Below, piece after piece: positions 16,878 through 25,467 of a DNA stretch of 64,000 bases. The first letter of the stretch is position 1, and every line of letters begins with the position of its first letter. A program made the position numbers and the translations under genes. The notes beneath the pieces are model-generated. The model saw only the letters and a program-made list of their open reading frames with translations. It had not been told where the DNA came from and ran no database searches. Source of the DNA: Bradyrhizobium sp. WSM3983 (lineage in GTDB: Bacteria; Pseudomonadota; Alphaproteobacteria; Rhizobiales; Xanthobacteraceae); NCBI RefSeq assembly GCF_000473045.1, contig NZ_AXAY01000011.1:124001-188000 (forward strand), written 5' to 3'.

Positions 16878-16991
16878 ATGAACAGGCGGGAGTGCTTGCA
16901 TCTCTTGACCGGACTGGCTGGAGCCGCGCGCAAGGCGCCGAGCCATAAGCTGCTGGTCGACAATCCCGCGCGCCTCTTCAAGTTCAACTGA
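16878..16991 (+). pseudogene. Internal-deletion remnant of an amidohydrolase, now a 37-codon leader ORF
   Basis: The ORF encodes 37 residues. The first 17 (MNRRECLHLLTGLAGAA) look like the start of a twin-arginine-type signal. The last 14 (KLLVDNPARLFKFN) closely match the end of the next gene's protein (KILVDNPARLFGFDE). This is what remains if an exported LigI-like paralogue lost its middle. Its stop overlaps the next start (TGATG), and GAGG lies just before its ATG, so it may still couple translation to the lactonase gene. Confidence 0.7.
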
Positions 16992-17875
16992 TGAATATGA
17001 TGTACACGCCGACCATTCCGCCGCCCGATCCGAACACGCGCACGCCGAAGTTCAAGCTGCCAAAGCTGTCCTGCGACGCGCATTGCCACATCTTCGGCCC
17101 TGGCGCGAAATACCCTTACGCACCTGACCGATCCTACACGCCGCCGGACGCGCCGCTTGAAGACTTCAAGGCGTTGCACGCCAAGCTTGGCGTGGAGCGC
17201 GCGGTTATCGTCAATGCCAGCGTTCACGGTATCGACAATACGGTGGCGCTCGATGCCATTGGGCAGAGCAACGGTGCTTATCGCGCGGTCGCCAATGTCG
17301 ACGACACTATCACTGAGCGCGGGCTTCGGGTGCTGCACGAGGGCGGCTTCCGCGGCTGCCGCTTCAATTTCGTCCGCCATCTCGGCGGCGTCCCTGACAA
17401 GAGTGTGTTCAACCGCGTCATCGCTATGGTCGCGCCGCTCGGCTGGCATATCGATTTGCACTTCGACGCGATCGATCTGCCTGAATATGCCGACATGCTG
17501 GCAAGGCTCCCTCTGAGCTACACCATCGACCATATGGGGCGGGTCAAGGCCTCCGAGGGGCTCGACCAGTTACCGTTCAAGATCCTGATCGAACTGATGC
17601 AGCGCGACGAGAAGTGCTGGGTCAAGATCTGTGGCTCGGAGCGAGTCTCATCGAGCGGGCCGCCGTTCACGGACGCCGTGCCGTTCGCGCGAAAGATCGT
17701 CGAGACCGCGCCCGACCGCGTCATCTGGGGCACCGACTGGCCGCATCCCAATGTCAAGGTGATGCCGAATGACGGCGACCTCGTCGATCTGATCCCGCTG
17801 TTCGCGCCGGAGCCGGAGTTCCAGCAAAAAATCCTGGTCGACAATCCCGCGCGCCTGTTTGGGTTCGACGAATGA
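16991..17875 (+). CDS. ligI: LigI-like 2-pyrone-4,6-dicarboxylate lactonase (amidohydrolase)
   Basis: A 294-residue amidohydrolase-superfamily enzyme that resembles Sphingomonad LigI from memory: CDAHCHIFGP (metal site) near 32, VNASVHGIDN near 73, GGFRGCRFNFVRHLGG near 117, YTIDHMGR near 177, IWGTDWPHPN near 245 with the catalytic Asp, and the C-terminal LVDNPARL. LigI opens 2-pyrone-4,6-dicarboxylate to 4-oxalomesaconate in protocatechuate 4,5-cleavage. GalB- and LigK-like genes downstream catalyse the next two steps, which strengthens the call. It overlaps the symporter gene by ATGA. Confidence 0.8.
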   Translation: MNMMYTPTIPPPDPNTRTPKFKLPKLSCDAHCHIFGPGAKYPYAPDRSYTPPDAPLEDFKALHAKLGVERAVIVNASVHGIDNTVALDAIGQSNGAYRAVANVDDTITERGLRVLHEGGFRGCRFNFVRHLGGVPDKSVFNRVIAMVAPLGWHIDLHFDAIDLPEYADMLARLPLSYTIDHMGRVKASEGLDQLPFKILIELMQRDEKCWVKICGSERVSSSGPPFTDAVPFARKIVETAPDRVIWGTDWPHPNVKVMPNDGDLVDLIPLFAPEPEFQQKILVDNPARLFGFDE

Positions 17876-19176
17876 CCGCGATGACGATCGACAAGCCGCG
17901 CGGGCGCGCCTGGTGGAGAGAGCTCTGGATCCAGGTGCTCATCGCCATGGCGGCCGGCATCGCGCTCGGGATCGCTAGTCCCGAGGCGGGCGCCAGGATG
18001 CAGCCGCTCGGCGACGCCTTTATCAAGGCGATCCGGATGCTGATCGCGCCGATCATCTTCTGCACCGTCGTCCACGGCATCGCCCATATGGCGGACATGG
18101 CACGGGTCGGGCGCGTTGCGGTCAAGGCGATCATCTATTTCGAGATCATGACCACGATCGCGCTGATCATCGGTCTCATCGCGGTGAACGTGCTCAAGCC
18201 CGGCGCCGGCATGAACATCGATCCCGCCAGCATTAATGCCAGCGCGGTCGAGCCTTACGTCAAGCAGACCGCGGTGATCGGCTTCGTGCCGTTCCTGATG
18301 AACATCGTGCCCGCGACGTTCATCGGGGCCTTTGCCGAGGGCAATATCCTGCAGGTGCTGTTCATCTCCGTGCTCTGCGGCTTTGCGCTGGTGCAGCTCG
18401 GTGAGCGCGCCGCGCCGCTGGTCAACCTGATCGACATTGCAGCGAAAATGGTGTTTGCCGTCGTCGGTTTCGTGATGTGGGCTGCGCCGGTCGGCGCGTT
18501 CGGCGCCATTGCGTTTACCGTCGGCAAGTTCGGGGTGGGATCGCTGGCCTCGCTGGGCAAGCTGCTGGGCGGATTTTATCTCACCTGCGTGATCTTCATC
18601 CTCGTGGCCCTCGGCCCCGTCGCGCGTCTCTGCGGCTTCTCGCTGCTGAAGCTGATCCGCTACATCTGGGAAGAGCTGCTGATCTGCATTGCCACGACGT
18701 CGTCCGAGACGGTGCTGCCGCGGATGCTGACCAAGTTGGAGAAGGCCGGCTGCGAAAAGAGCGTGGTCGGGCTCGTGATCCCGACCGGCTACTCCTTCAA
18801 TCTCGATGGTACGTGCCTGTATCTCGCCGCCGCTTCGGTGTTCCTGGCGCAGGCGACCAACACCCCGTTCGGGCTCGCAGAGCAGATCGAGCTGCTGCTG
18901 ATCCTGCTCGTGACGTCCAAGGGTGCCGCCGGCATCGCGGGCGCTGCCTTTGTCGTGCTGGCGGCGACGCTGTCTGCGACTGGCTCCATTCCGGTGACGA
19001 GCATCGCGCTGGTGCTCGGCATCCATCGCCTGATGTCACAGGGGCTGACGCCGACCAATCTGATCGGGAACGCGGTCGCGACCATCGCGATTGCCAAATG
19101 GGAAGGCGCGCTCGATCACGAGCGCCTGAAGGGTGTGCTCGACGGCGAGGAACCCGCGCCCGCCGCGGCTTTATGA
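17872..19176 (+). CDS. DAACS-family dicarboxylate/proton (or sodium) symporter
   Basis: A 434-residue inner-membrane carrier of the DctA/GltP family with about eight hydrophobic helices and re-entrant loops. Key motifs are ATTSSETVLPRM near residue 280 (serine-rich hairpin), GYSFNLDGTCLYLAAASVF near 308 and LVTSKGAAGIAGAAFV near 348. It is translationally coupled to the LigI-like gene (ATGA overlap). It probably imports the dicarboxylic acid degraded by this cluster; 2-pyrone-4,6-dicarboxylate or phthalate-type acids are candidates by context only. Confidence 0.9.
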   Translation: MTAMTIDKPRGRAWWRELWIQVLIAMAAGIALGIASPEAGARMQPLGDAFIKAIRMLIAPIIFCTVVHGIAHMADMARVGRVAVKAIIYFEIMTTIALIIGLIAVNVLKPGAGMNIDPASINASAVEPYVKQTAVIGFVPFLMNIVPATFIGAFAEGNILQVLFISVLCGFALVQLGERAAPLVNLIDIAAKMVFAVVGFVMWAAPVGAFGAIAFTVGKFGVGSLASLGKLLGGFYLTCVIFILVALGPVARLCGFSLLKLIRYIWEELLICIATTSSETVLPRMLTKLEKAGCEKSVVGLVIPTGYSFNLDGTCLYLAAASVFLAQATNTPFGLAEQIELLLILLVTSKGAAGIAGAAFVVLAATLSATGSIPVTSIALVLGIHRLMSQGLTPTNLIGNAVATIAIAKWEGALDHERLKGVLDGEEPAPAAAL

Positions 19177-19239
19177 AATTGCTGCCTGCATGAGGCGGGC
19201 AGCCTATGATGTTGACGAACGAAAGAGGGGAGCTCTCCC

Positions 19240-19953
19240 ATGAAAACAGGCCTCGTGATCACCGCCCATCCCGGCGATTTCGTCTGGCGCGCCGGGGGTG
19301 CCATCGCGCTGCATGCGAAGAAGGGCTATCGCATGAAGATCGTCTGCATGTCCTTTGGCGAGCGCGGCGAGAGCCAGTTCGCCTGGAAGGAGAAAGGCGC
19401 GACGCTGGAATCGGTCAAGGCCGGGCGCAAGGACGAGGCGGAGCGGGCGGCAAAGCTGCTCGGCGCCGAGATTGAATTCTTCGACTGCGGTGACTATCCG
19501 CTGAAGCTGACGGAAGCGCATTTCGACCGCATGGTCGACATCTACCGCGAGCTCAATCCGAGCTTTGTGCTGACGCACGCACTGGAAGACCCCTATAATT
19601 TCGATCATCCCAACGCCGCGCATTTCGCGCAGGAAACCCGCGTGGTCGCGCAGGCCATGGGCCACAAGCCCGGCGCGCAGTACCAGTATTCGGCGCCGCC
19701 GGTGTTCCTGTTCGAGCCGCACCAGCCCGAGCAGTGCAATTACAAGCCGGACGTGCTGCTCAAGATCGATGAGGTCTGGAAGGAGAAGTACGAGGCGTTC
19801 CAGATCCTCGCCGCGCAAAAGCATCTCTGGGGCTATTACGAGCGCGTCGCGCTCAATCGCGGCATCCAGGGCAGCCGCAACACCGGCATTCCCATGACCT
19901 ATGGCGAAGCCTATCAGCGCCTGTTCCCGACGGTTGCGGAGGTGCTGGCATGA
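19240..19953 (+). CDS. galB: GalB-like 4-oxalomesaconate hydratase (PIG-L/LmbE family)
   Basis: A 237-residue zinc-dependent PIG-L/LmbE-fold protein. The metal motif, normally AHPDD, is here AHPGDF near residue 9, followed by VWRAGGAIALHAKKGY and SFGERGES, as I recall for Pseudomonas putida GalB. GalB hydrates 4-oxalomesaconate to 4-carboxy-4-hydroxy-2-oxoadipate. The change of the second motif position from Asp to Gly or Ala is typical of this subgroup and differs from true deacetylases. A strong GAGGGGAG precedes the start. It overlaps the aldolase gene by ATGA. Confidence 0.78.
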   Translation: MKTGLVITAHPGDFVWRAGGAIALHAKKGYRMKIVCMSFGERGESQFAWKEKGATLESVKAGRKDEAERAAKLLGAEIEFFDCGDYPLKLTEAHFDRMVDIYRELNPSFVLTHALEDPYNFDHPNAAHFAQETRVVAQAMGHKPGAQYQYSAPPVFLFEPHQPEQCNYKPDVLLKIDEVWKEKYEAFQILAAQKHLWGYYERVALNRGIQGSRNTGIPMTYGEAYQRLFPTVAEVLA

Positions 19954-20633
19954 AGCCGGTCGTCGTTCGCAACATTGAGCGTGCCGATCCCGCAGAGATG
20001 GCGGAGTATGGCGTCTCGACAGTGCACGAGGCCTATGGTCGCATCGGCCTCATGAAGCCGTATCTGCGGCCCGTCTGGGCGGGCGCGTCGATTGCCGGTC
20101 CGGCCGTCACCGTGCTGGCGCAGCCCGGCGACAACTGGATGATCCACGTCGCCGTCGAGCAGTGCAAGAAAGGCGACATTCTCGTCGTCGGCTGCACCAC
20201 CGACAATACCGACGGCATGTTCGGCGAGCTGCTCGCAACCTCGCTCCAGGCGCGCGGCGTGCAGGGGCTGATCATCGATGCCGGCTGCCGCGACGTCAAA
20301 GTGCTGCACGAGATGAAGTTTCCGGTGTGGTCGCGCGCGGTCTCGGCCAAGGGCACGGTCAAGGCCACGCTCGGCTCGGTCAACGTCCCCGTGGTCTGCG
20401 CCGGCGTCAATGTCGACCCCGGCGACATCATCGTCGCCGATGACGACGGCGTCGTGGTGGTGCCGAAGCGTTATGCCGCCGAGGTCGCCGAGAAGGCGAA
20501 GAAGCGCAACGCCGACGAAGGCGGCAAGCGCAAGCGCCTCGCCTCGGGCGAGCTCGGTCTCGACATGTACAACATGCGGGAGGCGCTGGCGAAGGCGGGG
20601 CTGGTCTACGTCGACAATCCCGAGGACGTCTAA
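19950..20633 (+). CDS. ligK: 4-carboxy-4-hydroxy-2-oxoadipate aldolase (LigK/GalC, RraA fold)
   Basis: A 227-residue RraA-like class II aldolase. Motifs are VSTVHEAYGRIGLM near residue 20, GPAVTVLAQPGDNWMIHVAV near 51, GELLATSLQARGVQGLIIDAGCRDV near 91-115 (active-site Arg-Asp) and DDDGVVVVPK near 168. LigK cleaves 4-carboxy-4-hydroxy-2-oxoadipate to pyruvate and oxaloacetate and often also decarboxylates oxaloacetate. Placement directly after the GalB-like gene, with a 4-base overlap, supports this over the RNase E inhibitor role of RraA. Confidence 0.85.
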   Translation: MKPVVVRNIERADPAEMAEYGVSTVHEAYGRIGLMKPYLRPVWAGASIAGPAVTVLAQPGDNWMIHVAVEQCKKGDILVVGCTTDNTDGMFGELLATSLQARGVQGLIIDAGCRDVKVLHEMKFPVWSRAVSAKGTVKATLGSVNVPVVCAGVNVDPGDIIVADDDGVVVVPKRYAAEVAEKAKKRNADEGGKRKRLASGELGLDMYNMREALAKAGLVYVDNPEDV

Positions 20634-20641
20634 TATTATTT

Positions 20642-20691
20642 GAGCATGATCTCTTTCGGAAAACCGCTGCACACTTTTCCGGGTCATGCTC
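20642..20691. repeat. Dispersed GAGCATGA...TCATGCTC palindrome
   Basis: The outer arms GAGCATGA and TCATGCTC and inner arms CGGAAAA and TTTTCCG form a hairpin of about 50 bases between the aldolase gene and the decarboxylase-like gene. I recall this same palindrome as one of the most abundant dispersed repeats of Bradyrhizobium and Rhodopseudomonas chromosomes, which supports the taxonomic guess. It may modulate transcript stability inside the operon. Confidence 0.8.
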
Positions 20692-20711
20692 TTGAGAAGC
20701 GGAGCGCACCG

Positions 20712-21581
20712 ATGGATCGTCTCAAGCTGAAGGCCGTGCTCGGCAGTCACCCCCACGTCAAGGCGGTGAAGAGCGACGAGCTCCGCTCCGACCTCTTCGA
20801 GCTCGACTTCGTCGAATACACGCGGACCAACGCGGCGTTCAAGCCGATGGTGCGCGAGCAGGCGTTTGACGTCTGCGAGATGGCGATCGTCACGTTTCTG
20901 ATGGCGAAAGCGCACGGCAAGCCGCTGGTGCTGCTGCCGGCGACCATGATGGGCCGCTTCCAGCATTCCTATGCGTTGTACAATCCTGAAAAGGGAACGC
21001 TGGGGCCGTCCGATCTCGAAGGCAAACGCGTCGGCATCCGCTCCTTCACGACGACGACGGGAGCCTGGATCAGGGGCATCCTCGCCAATGACTACGGCGT
21101 CAACCTCGACAAAATCCGCTGGGTGACGTTCGAGGATCCCCATGTCGCCGAATATGTCGACACCACCGAGCGCGCGCCAAAGGACAAGAAGGTCTTGCAG
21201 ATGCTGCTCGACGGCGAGGTCGATGCGGTCCTCGGCGAGACCTCTGATAATCCCAAGCTGAAGCCGCTCTTCCCTGATCCGGCGGCCGAGGCTGCCAAAT
21301 GGTACGCGCGCCGCGGCGTCGTGCCGGTCAATCATCTTGTGGTCGTGACCGAGAGCCTCGCGAAGTCGCGCCCCGAAATGGTCGCGGGCGTCTATGATCT
21401 GCTCAAGCGGAACAAGGAACTGGCGGGACCTGCGGCGACGCCCGACTTTGTCCCGTTCGGGATTGAGGCGAACAGGAAACCGTTGGAGCTGATCGTCGAC
21501 TACGCATTCCAGCAGGCGCTGATTCCGCGCCGTTATGCGGTCGAGGAGCTCTTCGACGCGACGACACGAGGACTGAACTGA
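20712..21581 (+). CDS. 4,5-dihydroxyphthalate decarboxylase-like protein (Pht5 family)
   Basis: A 289-residue cytosolic protein with a periplasmic-binding-like fold and no signal peptide. It resembles Pht5-type 4,5-dihydroxyphthalate decarboxylases: FKPMVREQAFDVCEMAIVTF near 45, DLEGKRVGIRSFTTTTGAW near 98, RGILANDYGVNLDKIRWVTF near 118, VAEYV and LLDGEVDAVLGE. Pht5 converts 4,5-dihydroxyphthalate to protocatechuate. Such proteins are frequently annotated as ABC substrate-binding proteins. The start at 20712 has GGAG upstream, after a repeat. Context in a protocatechuate-type module favours a catabolic role, but the exact substrate is uncertain. Confidence 0.65.
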   Translation: MDRLKLKAVLGSHPHVKAVKSDELRSDLFELDFVEYTRTNAAFKPMVREQAFDVCEMAIVTFLMAKAHGKPLVLLPATMMGRFQHSYALYNPEKGTLGPSDLEGKRVGIRSFTTTTGAWIRGILANDYGVNLDKIRWVTFEDPHVAEYVDTTERAPKDKKVLQMLLDGEVDAVLGETSDNPKLKPLFPDPAAEAAKWYARRGVVPVNHLVVVTESLAKSRPEMVAGVYDLLKRNKELAGPAATPDFVPFGIEANRKPLELIVDYAFQQALIPRRYAVEELFDATTRGLN

Positions 21582-22496
21582 TGGCAGATCCGAAGCGATG
21601 GCAGATCGGGCTGGTTGGCTATGGTGAGGTCGGCAGGATTTCTTGCTGAGGATCTGCGCCAGCAGGACATCAAAGTCGCGGCCTACGACATCAAGCTAGG
21701 CAGCGAGCAGGGCGTGCCGTTGACGGAGCATGCGGCGAAGTTCGGCGTGAAGCTCGCGGCGTCTCACGCTGAGCTGACCGCAAAGTCCGATTTCATCATC
21801 TCAGCCGTGACCGCGAGTCAGGCCGTCCCGGTCGCTAAAGCCTGTGCGGCCGCGATCAACCGAGGCACCTGGTTTCTCGACTTCAATTCGGCCTCACCCG
21901 GCGCCAAGCAGCGCGCGGCGGCGCTGATCGACGGCGCCGCGGGACGCTATGTCGAGGGTGCGGTAATGACATCGGTGCCGCCTTATCGCATCAAGGTGCC
22001 GCTGCTGCTCGGCGGCCCCGGCGCGAAGGAGCTCGAGCCGTTGCTGAACACGATCGGTTTCGCGGCCAAGGTTGCGAGCGACAAGCTCGGTGTCTCGTCC
22101 GCGGTGAAGATGTGCCGCAGCATCATGATCAAGGGCCTGGAGGCCATGGTCATCGAAAGCTTCACCACTGCGCGCGCCTATGGCGTTGAGGATGCGGTGC
22201 TGGCTTCGCTCACTGAAACCTTTCCCGCGATCAATTGGGAGAAGCAGGGCGCCTATTTTTTCCAGCGCGTGATCGAGCATGGCCGCCGCCGCGCCGAGGA
22301 AGTGCGCGAGGTCGCCGAAACCGTGCGCGAGGCGGGGTTGACGCCGTGGTCGGCGCAGGGCACGGCCGAGCGTCAGGCCTGGGTCGCCGATCTCGCCGAC
22401 GAGGGGTTGTTCGGCACGAGAGAAACGAAAGAGTTCGCCCGCAGCGCCGATTGGCGCACCGAGGCGGACCGTATCCTGGCGAAGGTCAAGCGCTGA
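21581..22496 (+). pseudogene. NAD(P)-dependent dehydrogenase with DUF1932 domain, frameshifted
   Basis: The N-terminal Rossmann motif (WQIGLVGYGEVGRI) starts at ATG 21581, which overlaps the preceding stop, but the frame hits TGA at 21647. Deleting one base, most simply the C at 21642, gives GRIFAEDLRQQ and joins the long downstream frame (to 22496), which carries the rest of the 6-phosphogluconate-dehydrogenase-like domain and a DUF1932 tail (CRSIMIKGLEAMVIESFTTA). Intact, the protein would be about 305 residues. As read, no full protein can be made. Real decay or a sequence error. Confidence 0.85.
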
Positions 22497-22505
22497 ACAC
22501 GCGCG

Positions 22506-22829
22506 TCAGCTCAGAACCCTGCCGCCGTCGCGATAGCACGAGACTTCGTCGCGGGCAGCTTCGATCAAGTCGATCAGCCTCTTGGCCTCGCGGACGACGT
22601 CCTTGGTGCGCTCGGTCCTGAATTCGGTCAGGATCATCCGAATGCACTTGTCAGCTGCGTCGAGCGTCCACAGCGCGCGGGCCATATCGTCCTGCGAGTG
22701 GATTGCCGGGATATCGAGCCCCGACAGCACTTCGCCGATGCCGTTCAGTCGCTTGACGGCCGTCTCGGCGGGCGTGTTGGCCTGGATAGATTGATAATCA
22801 ATGCTGCTGAATGCGCTGAACGTATCCAT
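22506..22829 (-). CDS. Hypothetical protein
   Basis: A 107-residue, mostly helical-looking cytosolic protein (DDMARALWTLDAADKCIRMI, TKDVVREAKRLIDLIEAA). GGGGAAG lies just upstream of ATG 22829, which supports it as real. It converges on the frameshifted dehydrogenase and has its own upstream region with a GGTCCGG/CCGGACC hairpin at 22911-22931. No family recognised. Confidence 0.65.
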   Translation of the reverse strand: MDTFSAFSSIDYQSIQANTPAETAVKRLNGIGEVLSGLDIPAIHSQDDMARALWTLDAADKCIRMILTEFRTERTKDVVREAKRLIDLIEAARDEVSCYRDGGRVLS

Positions 22830-22910
22830 AACTTCCCCAGAGAACGCAGATGGTCAGTGCGCGCGTCCTAGTATGGTTAATGCGGCCTTTCCCGCAACGC
22901 GTGGAGCTAC

Positions 22911-22931
22911 GGTCCGGGATTCTACCGGACC
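22911..22931. other. Perfect 7-bp inverted repeat in intergenic gap
   Basis: GGTCCGG and CCGGACC flank a 7-base loop in the 150-base gap between two minus-strand genes (22829 and 22981). There is no T-run on either side, so it could be a weak terminator for the amidohydrolase transcript or a protein site; undecided. Confidence 0.4.
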
Positions 22932-22980
22932 CGGATTTAGGGGAGATTTGGCGGTGAATCGGGCTCGAAAGGTCCGATGA

Positions 22981-24186
22981 TCAGCGTTGTTTCCCGATCA
23001 TCGTACCGTTGGCTGCGATGAGCATACCTGCCTTGTAGACAGCGCGGCCCTGCGGCGCCGCGACCACCGCCTCCGGAACGTGTTCAGCGTTCAGCGTCAC
23101 GAAATCTGCCTTGGCGCCGACGCGCAGGCCGTAGCCTTCGAGCCGCAGTGCCTTGGCGCCGGCCTCAGTGACGACGTCGAACGCGACACGCAATTCCTCA
23201 TCGATGTTAAAGCCCGAGCGATAGCCGAGCGTCGTCGCCCGGCGCAGCATGTCGCCGTCGCCATAGGGCCACCAGGAATCGCGGATGTTGTCATTGCCGC
23301 TGAACACGGTGACGCCGGCGTTGCGTAGCGCGAGGATCGGAGGGAAGGGCCGGGCGCCCGGCGCATTCGTCATGATCGCGACGCCGGAGCGGGCGAGGAC
23401 GTCGGCGACTGTCTTGAGCTGATCCATCGAGATATCGCCGAGGCCGTAAGCGTGGCTGATGGCGACATGGCCCTCCATGTCGAGCGCGCGCGTGCGCGCC
23501 GCGATCTGCTCGATCTCGAAAGCGCCCAGCGTGCCCATGTCGTGCAGGTGGATATCGACGTCGACGCCGTGCTTCTCGGCGACGCTGAACACGACGTCGA
23601 GGTGCTTCTCGACATCGCGGTCAAAGCTCGCGGGATCGAGCCCGCCGACGAGGTTCGCGCCGAGGCCGATGGCCTCATCCAGCAATTGCGGGGTGCCCGG
23701 GCTCGCCAAGATCCCGCTCTGGGGGAAGGCGACGAGCTGGATGTCGATTAGGTCGCGATATTCCTCGCGCACGCGCAAAATCGTCTCCAGCGACTTCAGG
23801 CCGACCGAGCCGTCGACCATGACATGGCTGCGCATTTGCGTGGTGCCATGGCCGATGCAGAGATCGAGCTGGTTGCGCGCCCGCACGTCCATCGGCGCGG
23901 CCTCAGCCATGTTCTGCGCCTGGAAGGCCACGCGTTCGTGCACGTTGAACCCGTTGGTGCAGGGCTTGTGCGGACGCCAGGCGTCGCCATAAAAACTGGT
24001 GTCGAGATGGATATGGCCCTCGACGAAGCCGGGAACGACGAGGGCATTGCCGAGGTCGATCGTCTCGGCGCCGCCTGTGGGCGCATCAGCCGGCATGAGC
24101 GCAGCGATGCGGCCGTCCTTGATCGCGATGTGGTGCCGCGCCCCGCCGTCGAAGCGCGCGTTCAGGAAGATCTTGTCGAATGCCAT
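22981..24186 (-). CDS. Cytosine-deaminase-like amidohydrolase (second of a tandem pair)
   Basis: A 401-residue amidohydrolase-superfamily protein. Metal-binding VVPGFVEGHIHLDTSF is near residue 57, with HGTTQMRSHV near 115, VDVDIHLHDMGT near 205, ISHAYGLGD near 240 and SGNDNIRDSWWPYG near 295; the last resembles cytosine deaminase (the Asp near this loop is catalytic). I prefer ATG 24186, which has GGAG upstream, to ATG 24213. It follows a related gene by about 40 bases on the same strand. The likely reaction is hydrolysis of an amine or amide on a heterocycle; substrate unknown. Confidence 0.85.
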   Translation of the reverse strand: MAFDKIFLNARFDGGARHHIAIKDGRIAALMPADAPTGGAETIDLGNALVVPGFVEGHIHLDTSFYGDAWRPHKPCTNGFNVHERVAFQAQNMAEAAPMDVRARNQLDLCIGHGTTQMRSHVMVDGSVGLKSLETILRVREEYRDLIDIQLVAFPQSGILASPGTPQLLDEAIGLGANLVGGLDPASFDRDVEKHLDVVFSVAEKHGVDVDIHLHDMGTLGAFEIEQIAARTRALDMEGHVAISHAYGLGDISMDQLKTVADVLARSGVAIMTNAPGARPFPPILALRNAGVTVFSGNDNIRDSWWPYGDGDMLRRATTLGYRSGFNIDEELRVAFDVVTEAGAKALRLEGYGLRVGAKADFVTLNAEHVPEAVVAAPQGRAVYKAGMLIAANGTMIGKQR

Positions 24187-24225
24187 CCGGTTGCTCCGTT
24201 GGTCGATTGTCATCGCGCGAGTTGT

Positions 24226-25467
24226 TCAGTTTCGCGGGGGAAGCAGAGTTGCCCGCTTCCGCTCAAAGGTCTGCCGGCCGCTTTTGAACCCCATCAGGAT
24301 ATCTGGCAGCTCGGCGATGGCGAAGCGGCTGTCCTGCGTGTCGAGCACGACGAGATCGGCGGGCTTGCCGACCGCGATCCCGTAATCCCTGAGGTTCATC
24401 AGCCGAGCCGGCAGCTCGGTGACGAGATCGAGACAGATGTCGAAATCGCTGACGGCAACGTGGGCGACATTGGCGTAAAAGTTCGCCATCCGCAGCAGCG
24501 AGGCATCACCGAACGGCGTGAACGGATTGAGCACGTTGTTGGTCGCGACCGAGCACACGATGCCGTCGCCCGCAAGCTTGTGCGCGAGTGTCAGCCCGCG
24601 CGGCGCGTTGTGGGTCGCCTCGCGCCCCATCAGATAGAGATCGGTCGCCGGCAGTACGGTGACGGCGATGCCGGCCTTCGCCAATTGCGCGGTGGCGGCC
24701 TTCAGCCGCTCCGGCGGCAAGGCCGAGAGCTTTGTGGCATGGCCGATCGCCACGCGTCCCCCGTAATTGCGTCGCTCAGTCTGCCGGCAGACCTCGTCGA
24801 GATGCGACCAGGAGGGATCGAGATCGAAATCGAGATGGAGGTCGACGTCGAGATCGAATTGCTGGGCGAGGTCGAAGATGCGCGCGAGATGCGCGTTCGG
24901 ATCGGTGTCGGTATAAGGGCAGCCGCCGATCGCGTCGGCGCCGTCGCGCAAGGCCTGGACCAGCAGCTCGTCGCTGCCGGGGTCGTTGGTCAGGCCTTCC
25001 TGCGGGAAGACGCAGAGCGACAGATCAATCGCCCAGGCATAGTCGCGCTTAAGCGCCTTGACCGCCTCGAAGCTGCGCAGGCCGATGCGCAGGTCGATTT
25101 CGACATGGGTGCGCATCCGCGTCGTGCCGTGGACGATGGCGCGTTCGAGCACTTTTGCGCCGCGCGCATAGACATCGTCGACGCCAAAATCCCGCTTCAT
25201 CGCAGAGACGGCGCGGATGGCATCGCTGAGCGTGCCGTGGATGTGCCCGCAACGCTCGAGCAGGCAGGCCTTGTCGAGATGGATGTGGGTGTCGACGAAG
25301 CCGGGCAGCGCCAGCCGCCTCCCGACATCGACCTCGACGGCCTCGCAGGCCAGCCTGGGTTCGATTGCGGCAATACGTCCGCTCTTCACGCCGATATCGA
25401 CGGGCGTGGGGGAGGATCGCAGCAGGGCGTTGCGGAAGATCAGGTCGAAAGCGGTCTGGACGGTCAT
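24226..25467 (-). CDS. Cytosine-deaminase-like amidohydrolase (first of a tandem pair)
   Basis: 413 residues, related to the downstream gene in layout: LPGFVDTHIHLDKACLLE near residue 54 (metal site), HGTTRMRTHVEIDLRIGL near 112, LDVDLHLDFDLD near 200, GHATKLSALP near 240 and SVATNNVLNPFTPFG near 297, where the cytosine deaminase catalytic Asp would be; the residue here is Asn, so substrate and mechanism may differ. It lies back to back with an amino-acid-type binding protein gene at 25668 (200-base gap), suggesting uptake and degradation of a nitrogenous compound. Confidence 0.85.
   Translation of the reverse strand: MTVQTAFDLIFRNALLRSSPTPVDIGVKSGRIAAIEPRLACEAVEVDVGRRLALPGFVDTHIHLDKACLLERCGHIHGTLSDAIRAVSAMKRDFGVDDVYARGAKVLERAIVHGTTRMRTHVEIDLRIGLRSFEAVKALKRDYAWAIDLSLCVFPQEGLTNDPGSDELLVQALRDGADAIGGCPYTDTDPNAHLARIFDLAQQFDLDVDLHLDFDLDPSWSHLDEVCRQTERRNYGGRVAIGHATKLSALPPERLKAATAQLAKAGIAVTVLPATDLYLMGREATHNAPRGLTLAHKLAGDGIVCSVATNNVLNPFTPFGDASLLRMANFYANVAHVAVSDFDICLDLVTELPARLMNLRDYGIAVGKPADLVVLDTQDSRFAIAELPDILMGFKSGRQTFERKRATLLPPRN

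Noticed and set aside
17518..19026. 500-codon minus-strand frame over the symporter
   Set aside because: Antisense shadow; His/Asp/Arg repeats and no recognisable domain.
19914..21335. 473-codon minus-strand frame over galB, ligK and the decarboxylase-like gene
   Set aside because: Spans three clear plus-strand genes and has no domain of its own.
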